Below are positions 1-11,830 of a stretch of 64,000 nt of DNA, piece after piece. Each line of letters opens with the position of its first letter. The first letter of the stretch is position 1. Under the pieces are notes generated by a model that worked only from the letters and a program-made list of their open reading frames with translations, was not told the DNA's origin and made no database searches. Source of the DNA: Campylorhamphus procurvoides (Eukaryota; Chordata; Aves; Passeriformes; Dendrocolaptidae); the NCBI GenBank assembly GCA_013396655.1, contig WBMV01005965.1, positions 62,613-126,612 on the forward strand, written 5' to 3'. The position numbers and the translations under genes are program-made.

Positions 1-3000
1 GTGGGAACTTATTTATTTATTCTGCCTCCTGCAGGTCTTCTTCCTAAAACATACAAGCACTCTGGCAGTGACAAGAAACCAGGAATTTTGGCAGAAGGCA
101 GGGGCCTCTTTATCTAGAAAAACAGAGCAACTTTAAATCAGATGGAAATTTTTCGATGCATCGAGCTGGAGGTAGTGTGGATGCTGCAGGTCATTTGCTC
201 CTTGGTGCAGGGCACACATGGCTGTGAAGAGTTGTGCCTCTCTCATGCTCTACCCCCAAGCTACCCCCTGCCTTTCTGGAAATCAGGCCAGCCACTGGGG
301 TGTGGGAGCAGGCAGGCTCCCCATAGCTACCACCATAGCCCAGGACCAACTGCACAGACCTTCCGTCTGCAGTGGCACACCAGGCATTTGTATTGCATCC
401 TTCCAAAATGCCTTTCTCCACAAATACCTAACAAAGAGCACTGGGTGGCTTGGGATGTTTACAGGCTGTTTCTTGTTTTGCAATTTGTTCCTCCAAGGGA
501 TGCAGTGCGGTGGGTGAGTGCCTGGGGGAGCTTCACACCCTGCTGTCTGCCTCAGCATGGAGTTCAGGAGCTGTGGTGGAGACACTGGATTTAGATCATG
601 AAAAGGACTTCCAGCCGCTGATTTTTGCTACACAATTGCTTTCATTTTGCATTTCAGTCAGTTTGGACACTAAGGAGAGATGAGTGAGTGATTAAGAATC
701 ACAGGCTGTCATCACCCTTCCCCTCCCACTGCCATTGTTCTGGTGCAATGCTCCTAAAAAAAGCACCCAGACTACCTTTGGGAGCAGAAGCCTTTCTGCT
801 ACTGCCATCAGACCTGTTTCTATGCTACCTCCTACTATCGTGCTTGCATAAAACTCTGCGCTGAACACAGGTGGTGGAAAGGAACATTTGCTCTCAACCA
901 GCAGCTGTCGGGGTGTGGACTACATATTGCCTGACTCCCTTCCTCGTGCATTTCTTGTTTGGGTGCTGCACGCTTCTCTTTTGCATCCAAAATGTCTGCA
1001 AGGGGCTCTGAGTGGAAAAGCCCAACACAAGACAAATTCCCAGGCAGCTGCAGAAAGCTAGTCATCATCCTGAGAAACTTTTTAATATGCACAGCAATGC
1101 TGGGAAGCACACTGGATACGGAGTGCCAGTCAGCTCTGCCAACCCTTGTAGCAGCACAAGCAAGGGGCAGCAAAGCATGGCCCAGGGAGGGTGGGAAGGC
1201 AGGGTGGGCTTCAGCCTGGAAGCCCATCTCTTGTGAACCTATGTCTTCTGGCTCCTTGACTCTGAGTGATCGCTGAACAACACAGCTCCCTCTTTGTTTT
1301 GACGGTCTAAATCCCTATAAACAGAGGGCTTGTTCTTTTTTCTTTAACGTCCTTTGTGGTTTCATGAAAACGCCGGATGCTGCAGAAGGCTGAAGCATGA
1401 AAGGTTCCTCTCTCTATCCTGTCCTCCCTGTCCAGCAACCACACTAAAAAGAAACCACCAAAGAAAGTGCTTGCAAATACCTGAACTGACAGCCCTGGTG
1501 ATGGAAAGCTCTCCAGTTATTCATAGCCCAAACTGAGCCCAGGCAGCAGCTGTGCAAGTTTCCGAGCTGGTCCTTGCCAGCACCAATGGAGGATGACCCG
1601 AAGGGCCCCAGCTCGCCACAAGTTTTCTTGTTCATTCCGACCCTTGGCAGCATGGTGGGGGTGCAGCAGTGAGGAAATGCGGGGTGTCATGGCTGGAGCT
1701 ACCCCAGTGATGAGACTGGGGAGCAGGCAAGTTATCATCTCCTGAAAAACGTTTCCGAGCCAATGCTGCAAGCAGCTCTGCGGGTGACAGTTAAAGCTTT
1801 TCATCACTGAAACCTTAGGTTCCTGTTTACCAAACATTTGTTCAGTCTTTACGTGTTTGAGTGAATGAGGAAATGAACCACAAGGCTGGGTACAAATGCC
1901 AGAACCCTGCTTAGGTACATAAATCACCCTCTTGCCACTTTCTGTGTCTACATCAGCTTTAAAAAATGAATCCCTCTCCTCTCATTTGTTGTTTCTCATG
2001 AGCTCCTGCCATTTCCTGGTTCACCACCCAGCTACCAGGAGCACAGCCTCTGCTTTCCTGGAAGTTCCATCACTGCCTTCACAACGGTATAGCCATGCTC
2101 TCTCCTCCCTGCCCAGTTCTCCCACTACCAATGCGACCCTATGTATGGCACATACCCCCTGGAGCAGTAAAGACAAAGACCTAAATTCTCTCCAGTCTAA
2201 GGGCTAGGCTTGCTGCCATCCTGTTCCAGTCCCACACCCTCTAAATAAGCTCCCAAACCTCACATTCTGCTTTTACTGAGGAGGTGATCCTCCCACCATC
2301 CTAGAGCTGTTTGTTATACCCAGTGCAATCTCCTTGCTCATCAGTTCCTCAGCACCTCATGCTCTCTTCTTCCTCATCAGGAGAAACCTTTTCAGTCGTC
2401 TCTTTCTAGCACCTGTGTGGCCAGAGCTGAGCAAACCCCCTGAAGCCCAGATAAAGCTCACAGGGACAGATAAACACAGATACAGAGGGGGGAACAGATT
2501 CTGCATGTTGAGTGTAACAGAGAGGAGAGGCCACCCCACTCATGCTGCAGCCACCCCAGGCTCGGCTTCTGGATGCCATGTGGTGCTGCAAAGCCACAAG
2601 GGCACTGGCCCCACTGCAGGCAGGGGTAGTTATCTGGGGACAGCATCTCCATTGCACCTGGTACAGCTTCCCCTGCATGCCCAGATGAGGAAAACTCGTA
2701 AGACAAATAATCGTGGATATTTTCTCAAACTGATAGCACAGGAGGAAGGAGAAAGAATACAGCTGTTCAATTTCCAGCAATTATCATCCCCAGAGGGCCA
2801 GACCTCCCCTCTCACAGGTCAGCAGCCTTTCAGGTGTCTCTGACCACTGTTCCCTCTCCTTCATGCCCCTCTCCCCTCTTCTTTGTCTCTGCACATCCTC
2901 CTCACCTCCTGAGAGCATTGCTGATCAATCTCCCAGACAAGCTCGAGCACCAAAGAAATTAAATACACCCACCAGGTGAGGAGAATGGGCAGAGGATCAT

Positions 3001-6000
3001 ATCCAAGCCAGTGGCAAGTAGGGGAGAGGGATCTTCCAAAGGCTATGACACTCAGCATACACTTCACCTTCCCATCTGCGTTCCTGAGGTGTGGGGACAT
3101 TGAAGCTCTCTCTGCCTGCAGAACACCTGAGGTTTTCATCCCATTCTGCTATGACTTACTCTCCCATTGCAATTCAGGCTGGGTGATCTGACATGTTTAA
3201 AAATTCAGGATGGTTTTTGATGCTCCTTCAATTCATCAGTGGACAGATAATTTTGGGTAGATGGTTTCATTGTTTAGTTTCTGCTTCCTTACCCCCCAGA
3301 GTCCTGTGCATGCCACACCTTTAACTTGCTTAGGAAATAAAGATGCCCAGGACAGCTCCACACCATGCTGTGTACCTAAAAATACCTGGAGGCTACTTGT
3401 CTATCCCTCCTTATCATATTTATGTTGCTGTCCTTGGCCCAGGTAGGACTTCTCATCAGAGTCAGCAGAGTAATGCCGTGGCCACTCATACAGGATCTCC
3501 AGGCTCCTGTACCTGCAAACACTCAGGCATAAGACTTTCAGGCTGGTGGTGCGGCTGCGCCTGCCTCAGTAACCCGTAAGATTCACTGGAAGGTATTTGA
3601 TGTGCGTGATCCTACATACACCCTTTCTATCATAGGCTGCACAACTGAAATCCAGAAGGTTTTGGTCCAAATCACTAAGTGAGCCTCTTGCCTCATGCAG
3701 GAATAAATACAGCAAAGAGTATGAGAAGGTTTGCTGACGAACACAGTTTGCAAGGTCCATGTGCTTGAGCTTTGCACACAAATGTTCCTTTCATAACTAT
3801 TTCTTATTGTTTTCTTAATCAAGCCAAAGACTAGAATAAGTTTATGCAAGCCAGGGCCATGCTCTAGTCCCATGGCAGGTCTTCCTACCATCCTGGCCCC
3901 AAGGGAGCTGCTGTGCTCCAGACACTTTCCCAGCTGAGACAGCCTGTAGAGGAAACACAGGGGACCAGGACTTTGAAGCATACCTCTGAACACACCTTTG
4001 GAGAAGTTTAAGTTGTTACAGAGATCCACAGGCTCCTGACTTCCATTGATTTCACTGGAAAAAGACCAAAATGTCTATAGTGATACAAGTGAAACCCCAG
4101 GTTCTCTGGCTGGGGAGGGCCTGATAAAACGAGCAGGATAAAACATTGCCTGAAAAGGAGTTACAGTGTGAATTTAAGGGTAAGGTGAGCAGACAAGGGT
4201 GGAGTGTGGCAGAATAAAACAATTGAACAGAAACTCACTGCATACCAGACAATGGTTTCAACTTATTGCCTGCCTGTTTGTCACACTGGAGGACTCAGTG
4301 ACACATCTCAAAGATACTAATTCAGCGTTCTGAGCTTTGGCTTTCTTCTTCTTGTGCATCCCAAAGACCTTCACATTTAGCTCAAATTCAGAATAACTAT
4401 CTCTTTCAAACAGCTCCCTTGAGAAAGCAAAATGTGCAGAAACAAATGCAGAGACAAGTACTTATAATGCAAACACTAGGTACCTCTGTGTGACACAAAT
4501 TAGCTATATGCACACCAAACCCTGCCTTGCCTCTGCCCTGCCTCAGAGCAGGTTTCTTGCATTGCAAGTATGTGCCATGGCCTGCTGGTCACCAGAGAGC
4601 AAGAGTGCTTTGCAGCCATAACTAGCAAATAACAATGATTCTTTTTAATAGGGAGCACATTTAAATGCAGTAACCACCCAGAGAGAAAAGCAGTAAGTAC
4701 TACATCCCTTTCCAGCACTGGGAGAGCAAACCAGTTGCAACAATCACTACACAGAAGTGACAATCCACTCATTCTGGCTTTGTGGGAAGGATCCCCCATG
4801 AGGCAGCTGACTCCACTCCATTCTTGATTGCTTGAGCTGGAGTATAACCAAGGCTCAGCACTGGCAGCCCAAACTGTCTTCCCCAAGCATTATCACAGGC
4901 ATACTCTAATATTAAAAATAACCAGAGTTGTCCCCATCCACCTCATTTTGAACCTGCCACTGCCATAGATGCAGTGCCCTCAGCTCTGGATGAGCAGCCC
5001 TTGGTGGGAGCAAGTGTTGCACCAGAGGGTCTGTAGCTGTAATTTCCCCAGCTCTACCCACAGATATAAACATAAAAAACAAAAGCTGCGTGGCTGACAC
5101 AGCTAGAATGCATCTCAGTTCACACTGAATATTCATTCATTTTGCTGAAGGCCTTTAAAAACACGAGTGCTTGCCAGAACAGTCCTTGCCTCCCATGTTA
5201 TTTTATTTTAGAAGAGGCTCGCCTGTAGAGGATTAAGTAACTTTATGAAGTATATAACTAACAGGTCACTTCACTAAGTAGACCAAATCTGCTGTCCTAT
5301 AGTCTCCTCCACATTTTCATTAAATTTAAAATCAGTTAATATTATGTAATATAAATGCAGTGGTTTCAGAGACTCTAAGCTGAATAAGAATTTCGAATTA
5401 AGAATACAGAATAACCTGAAACTGTCTTTGGGGAAAAAAATATTAAAAAAATTGGAGCACCCAAGGGCTCCGTCTGGCCTCACAGAGGCATGGCATTTCC
5501 ATGAAATGGCTGTGAGCTGAATAAGTGTTCTGGGTATTAATATTCAAAGCAGGGCATCGCATATGGCTTATGAAACATCTCTTTATGTGGATTAAAGACC
5601 TGTTCTCGAGGCAGTGAGCTTCCCACTACAACTGGAGCCACTAGGCTCCAAATTCATTACCATAGCACACTTACTGGATAAAAAAAATTGGAAGGCTTCC
5701 CTTTCTATTAGCCTTCCTCGCTAACTATTAAGATTCAGCCTCATACCTGACTCAACTAATGATGAGTCCCAAGAGACTGAACCAGACTTCAGAGCAGCAC
5801 AACGACTCTGAGTAACCTCTGGCTCAAGGTGAGAAGCTCATGTGGGATTAGTCCAAGTTGCAACCAGGTGGAAATACTAATGACCATTGTAATGGGAGCC
5901 TCTGAGGGGTTTTCCTGACCAGTGAGGACAGCAGCTTTTTTCCAAGAACAATGTCAGCTGACCCAGTTTGTACTCTTTGCTCCCGTTTGCCCACACTGGC

Positions 6001-9000
6001 TGCTGCACAGTCCCCAGGACCAGGACAACATGCTACAGCCCCGCTGACATCATTAGGACTCAAATGGGATTGTAGACATTACAGACCTAGTTGCACTTAG
6101 AGAAGGACCTTAATGCAGGATAATGAAACCCTCTGTGGATGCTTTCTATGCACTTGAACAGAAGTCAGATTTTTGTTTCTGGTGAAATAGATGTCATTAT
6201 ATTTATGTGTACAGCACACACAAATACACAAGTTTGATTCAGTCACCGTTCTCTTGCAGCAAAGCATCACCTCACACTGCAGTGCAACACCTTCTGCCCT
6301 TGTTCCGCTACTGGAAAGTGAACACCTCCTGGACAAGGAGGGCAGATTTGTCACCATGGTACCTCGATATGCAAGAAGTGACGCAGAGCACCTGTTGGGT
6401 TTATTTGCCCAGCATGTGGATACTCCAGTTGCTAGCTCTGCTCAGTGTTCCAGAAGGAAAGCAGAGGTTTGGGTCTGTTCCAGTGTATCTGTCCCGATTT
6501 TCAGAAAACATTTCCTTAAGTAGGCCAAAAACGTCTCTTAAATCTTGAACTTTAAAGGATACATTTGTAAGGCAACAAACACATGAACAGGGTGACCAGC
6601 TGTTCTACTTTTGGAGGTACTGTCCTAGTTCTCAGAGGCCAATCTGCACTGCACCTCCCATGGAGGAGAGAGGCCAAATGTCCTACTTTCTGTTCTTGGT
6701 GGCCTATTTGTCCCACCATGAGAAAGTAAGGTGTGTGACTGCACATATGAGAACAGAAGAAATCCTCCCCTCTGTATGCCCACACAGAAAGCCAACAGAG
6801 ATCCAAAACATCAGCACACTTCCAAGTTATGTCTCAAAGTCCTACTGTTTTAGCTTAGATTCGTCTTGCAGCAATGGCAAGGTGCACTGAATGCTATTAA
6901 AAACTGGTTTTCCCATTCTCTGATGTCACCTCCACTCTGAAGTCTCACCTTGTTAACGCATGCAGTTCACTGCTGTCTCAGCTAGTGAGAACATATTATC
7001 ACTTAGCTCTGATTCAGCAAGACAACTACATTTACACATTGCCTATGCCTGTTCAGTAGAGCAACAAGGGACACTCTTGAAGCTGCTTTTAACTCTATGA
7101 AGCATGCATTTATACTTAAGCATGGATGCAAGTGCTTAGCTAGACTGATGCCATGATGAAAAAACATCAGAGGGTTAAGCTTTGAACTGAAAATATTTTT
7201 TATCATAAACTCTAGGGGGAAAAAAATCTTAAAATACAAAGAATTTCTTCTGGAAATGCTTGACAAGCATAAAAGTAGTATACTGAGTAAATATCCTGCT
7301 CCTCAGAAGTGCTAGCAGCAGCCTACTGTGAAAATCCAGGCTTTAACAAGGTAGTAGATGAATACAGCAGCTTTCTGCATAGTCTGTATTCAGCTTTAGC
7401 AAAACAACATGAACTGAATCCCTAAATTAGAGAGAAAATAGGTAAAATTAGAGATCATCCCTAAGTTAGATCCACCACCCACTTTTTCTCCTGCAGAATT
7501 TCCTCTCAGTTTCAATCATCTACTCCACAGTAAGGCAACCCATGTAAGAGGCATGGAGAAGCTTCACGTTTGCTTAAAAAACTACACCACCTGATCCACT
7601 CTGTCATTTACAGAGATGGCAGGAGGTGCAGAGGGAGTGAGACCATCCGTGCACTTCATCCTTCAAACATCTACAGCCATCAATAAAAGCTGTATTCATA
7701 AGCAGGGACAGAACTTGGACTTCTGAGGCCATATTCAGCTTCCAAGAACTAGTTATCCCTGCTAGCAGGGTTTCACCTGCATGCAAATCCCTCTTTCTCT
7801 GGGTGTCCATCTCATACAGGCCTTTATAAAATCTTCTCAAGTTCAAATCCTGTATGGCAGAGTTGTCTGATCTTTTGTGGGTTACATCTCAGTAGAGAGA
7901 GAAAGCTAACCTGACAGATCAGATCTGCTATTTCACACCCTCGGTTTCACACCTCTCAATTCACAAGCTGCTTTGCATTTCACTTTACTCTGCAGTTTCA
8001 AACTTTGTAAACTTCGATCAGAAGCTTGATCATAGGGTGGCTGGGATTTGGGGGCAGAAGTAAGAACCTCTTCTCTCTCTTCAAAGAATCCATCCCTCAA
8101 TATCAGTTACTAGCTTTTTTTAAGAAAAAAATGGGTAACACCCTTTCAGAAAAGATATATAGCCTTCTATGTTTCGACATTTCAGTTTTTGTTAAAGCAT
8201 AATTAAGCTTCTCAAAAAGAAGGGCTTTGAAACCACTATCTTGCTGCTTACAATTTGGGGGGAAAATCCAACAACATTCCTGCATTTTCATCTGAAAGTA
8301 GACATTGCTTTTCCTTCACTTTCTGTACAGGCAGTAATAGTGGGTTTATTCATCTCATTGTAGCCATGAACAGCTGAGAATGGAAAAATCAACATCTGAG
8401 ACTGGGTGAGCTTCTGTTGCTCCCTCCATATAACAGCTTTAACAAGACTCCCACCCCTAGTGAGTCACTAACTCTCCCCATAAACTCCCATCCAGAATGA
8501 GAAACATGAGCATGTGTTGTGCACAGAGCCCTCTGGCAGAGAGAAGTTTTCAGCTGGGTTTGTGTGGTGCTGCCTCTGACTCTGCCACATCCCATCTGCG
8601 GTCTGCAGCGCATCTGCAGGTTCCTCAAAGCATCTGCTGGGACTCCTGCTAAAATGCCTTTGTATTTCCTGGTAACTTGGGTTTTCCTCGAGCGCTAAGG
8701 ACACTTGAAGTAGAGCACTATCAGAGGGGCAGACAGACTGTGACAAGGGTCAGTTAACCCAGTTCTTGGCAGAGTCCCCCGGCTTTGTGGGAATAGTGTG
8801 GTTAATGCATTTTTCTGATTACAGCAGCAGTTATTAACCAAAAGACACATTCAGTTGCTAAGGGTGGGAGGCTTTCAGCTCCCTGAATCATACAGCAAGA
8901 AAAAAGTGCCCCCAGAAATTCAGGCTTTGTAGCAAAAGGTTGTCCTTTACGAAAAAGACACTTGATATCATCAGGGAAAGAAGCTCACACCCCCACACAC

Positions 9001-11579
9001 ACCTTGTTTGGTTATCGGCTGAGGCAGGAATGCTATGTGCTTCCAAAGGTGAGGTGCTGCCAAAGTGTGAGTGACAGGTAGGAGGGGAGGGATGTGGTGG
9101 AGCCAACCAAGAGCTAGCGGGAGGGCCTCTCTGGGCAGCTGAGAGATAAGAGCCCTCACCCAGCGCAGCCTCCGTGGGGCGTCTGGCACCAAGAGCGATG
9201 GAGACTGGCTCTGCCTGCCCTTATGGTGTCAGGATGAGCCCCGCAGAGCATGACTATTATTTGCTTTAAAGAATGTATTTTTGGCACCCAATGCACAATA
9301 TGTTGCTGTCACCCTTGTGAAGACTCTGTAATCTCTTCTTTCTCTTCCAGTGTTATTGTCCCAGTTTCCAAGGAGCAGACAAGAAGGATTTACCCTTCTG
9401 GAGTGGGATAATTCCTCACCAGGAAAGAAATGAGCAGAGACAGACTTGGGAAATTCTTCACTTGTCTGTTTTTATTTACAGTGGATTTCCTGTTATTACC
9501 TTGAACAAAAATAGCACAACAACAAGGCTGCAGCCCAAATTTTTTTGCCTTTCTTCAGGAGCCCATCAACGCCAGCCCTCACCCACAGCCCCTGCTAGAC
9601 TGACCACAACCACAGCCCCCTCCCACCTACTCTCCCCATGGTCACCACCAGCCCCAAGGATGGGCTCCAGCAGTAGCCCCACACCTCACATGCTTGCCTG
9701 GTGGCACATCACTCTGAGCAGGCGTGGCTGCAGCAGCACTTACAGCTCCCAACAAGTCCTGTCTGCACCTCAGGGTCCTGAGACAGCCTGGTAGCAGTCA
9801 TCCAGCACTGGCTCTGGTGGCAGTGAGAAGATCCCAACAGTGCACACTGCTCTTGCAGTTCCCCCTCCAGGGTGTTACCACCCGGGTTTAATATTCACCG
9901 GCAGAAGTAAAGGGGTGGTTACACCCCTGTCAAAAAGTAACACAGACTGTACTAAAGTACTACTGAAAGATGACTCCAAGAAAGGTAGAGAAGTAGTACT
10001 TAGCTGCACAAGTAACAGCCTTCATGGTGAGAGGCTTTCAGGCTTCCAGAAAGCTTGCACAATAGCCACAGTGATGCTGAAAGGACAGCAAGTAACAATA
10101 CCTCAGTTATCACAAGATGAATTACTATCTTATGTATCAGGGAAAATCACAGGCTGTTTTTAAATTCTCTTTTAAAAAGCAGTTGGTGGTTTTCACAGCA
10201 AATTCGAGTTTTGGGCATAATTTTCAAATCCATCAGGTTTTATCTTCAGAAAAAATGGCAAGATCAGCCTTTTACAAAGCCAAGATGCTGCCAGCTGCTT
10301 TTCACTTCCACCGGAGCAAAGATGTACACTTAGGACAAGATTTTCAAAGCACCTCCAGGGATTAAGCACCCATCTCCTGCTGACCATCAATGAAATGAGC
10401 ACACCCAACTCCCTTAAGCTCCTCTGGAAATCTCATCCTTTGATGCAATTTCAACAGCTTCAAAGCTAAGGCTTGTCTCTTTGAGGCAGGAAGAGAAAGA
10501 GGAGTGTGGAAGCATTAAAGCAACCCATCTTAAAGTCCTTTGCCTAGTCCTGCCAAGGTGCAGAGCATCACCAGGGATATCACATGGGGTAGCTCAAGGT
10601 GGAAACCTTGCCTGGCTTACCTTGCAGCCTGTGACTACCCTCTCCTAGACAACAAAGCTGGTGTCTTCACCTAGGGTTTGAAAGGCCTGCAGCAAAGCAG
10701 TGACATCTCATACCTAACGAGACCAAAGTGTTCAACAGCCCAAGTGCCCATGTCAGTCGTGCTCATCCCTGCCTTATGGCCAGGCAGAGGAGGCATGAGC
10801 AGTGTGTGTGCCTTGCTCGTGGTAAAAGGCAGGATCTGCTTCACCTGGCTTTGCTTCAAGCACAAGCCCTTTCTTCCCTGCACATCTCCCCATCTTTCCC
10901 ACATCTGTTTTCCTTGACACCAACCGGAAAATCCTCCTTGAAATGTTTTGGCCTCCAAGATAGGAAGTTGCTGCTACAAGTTTCATGAAAATATGCAGCT
11001 GGACAGGGTCTCTACAAATCCTCCTTCAAAGGGAAAGAATTATTATACCCTATTGGTCATCAGAGAATTTAGTCTTCAGCTCATGGCCTGCTTCTTTATA
11101 TGGAACTGCTGGATTTTAATATACTCAAACTGTAAATTTTTTCTTAAGATTATGGTATCCATACCATTGCTAGTCTGAGTAGATTCTCCAAGTGCTCATT
11201 TCCTTCAGTATTACGAGAAGTCAGTCGACCCTCAACACTGTGAGAATCATATAAATCCATAGGAAAAAAAGCAGTCTTAAATAGTTCCACTACTCACCGA
11301 ATGCTTTTTTCCCTGTGGTTTGCCAAAGGAGGGGAGAGACAGAGGACTGAGGGGGTTCCCTTTTCTATTTGTGATAGGCTGAACTAGAATATCATCACAC
11401 TCTCTCCTTTCCTCTCATTAGAAACACTTCCAAGTTGTTATTTGCTTTAATTTGGACAGCAGGTCCATTCTTCTGTCATGTGCAGTGCTTCATCCATGCC
11501 GCTGCCAAGCTGGGAGGTTGTTCCCAAACAGCAGAGCCCTCCTCAGGAGAGGTGACAGCTGCAGCTGCCTGGAGTTCAT
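1..11579. other. no recognisable gene; single-copy-like noncoding DNA
   Basis: I see no coding exon, RNA gene or clear repeat. The longest open frames are 169 codons at 2334-2843 (+) and 150 codons at 142-594 (+). Both overlap other frames, are rich in residues typical of translated noncoding DNA, and match no family I know. A stretch at 4041-4060 (TTCCATTGATTTCACTGGAA) faintly resembles the CCATTGACTTCA repeat core. AT-rich blocks at 5100-5260 and 5510-5620 have homeodomain-like cores and could be conserved elements. Confidence 0.6.
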
Positions 11580-11830
11580 CCCCCGACCTCCCGTTCCGCT
11601 CCTCAGAGTGATGTCATTTTTGTAAAGTGCAAAGTAGGCGCCTGTTTCTGTTTCCATCGCAGTATTGCCACCAGCGGTGATAAGGATGATTTATTTTGAT
11701 TACAATACCCAGGCAATCCAGTCAAACAGGCAGGCCCCCCGCGTGCCAGATACAGGGCAAAACAAGAAACGCTGAAGGTCACCTCCTCCCTGGTGAACTT
11801 GCCGTCTGGGAGCGAGCTTGTGTGAATACC
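11580..11830. promoter_or_regulatory. candidate regulatory element, CpG-enriched patch
   Basis: About eleven CpG dinucleotides fall within roughly 240 bases, while flanking DNA has about one per 100. The patch also holds GTGATGTCA (CRE/AP-1-like, 11608 region), GGTGATAAGG (GATA-like, near 11676), and TTGATTACAAT with GGCAATCC. It is shorter and less GC-rich than a classical CpG island, and no open frame or TATA-like box is evident. It may be a conserved enhancer or a weak noncoding promoter. Conservation cannot be tested from one sequence. Confidence 0.3.

Noticed and set aside
2334..2843. 169-codon open frame on the plus strand
   Set aside because: No family resemblance, several overlapping antisense frames, and no splice or promoter context.
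9560..9800. C-rich segment with a 110-codon open frame, considered as part of a keratin-like or proline-rich gene
   Set aside because: No keratin or other family signature on either strand; compositional bias alone explains the open frame.
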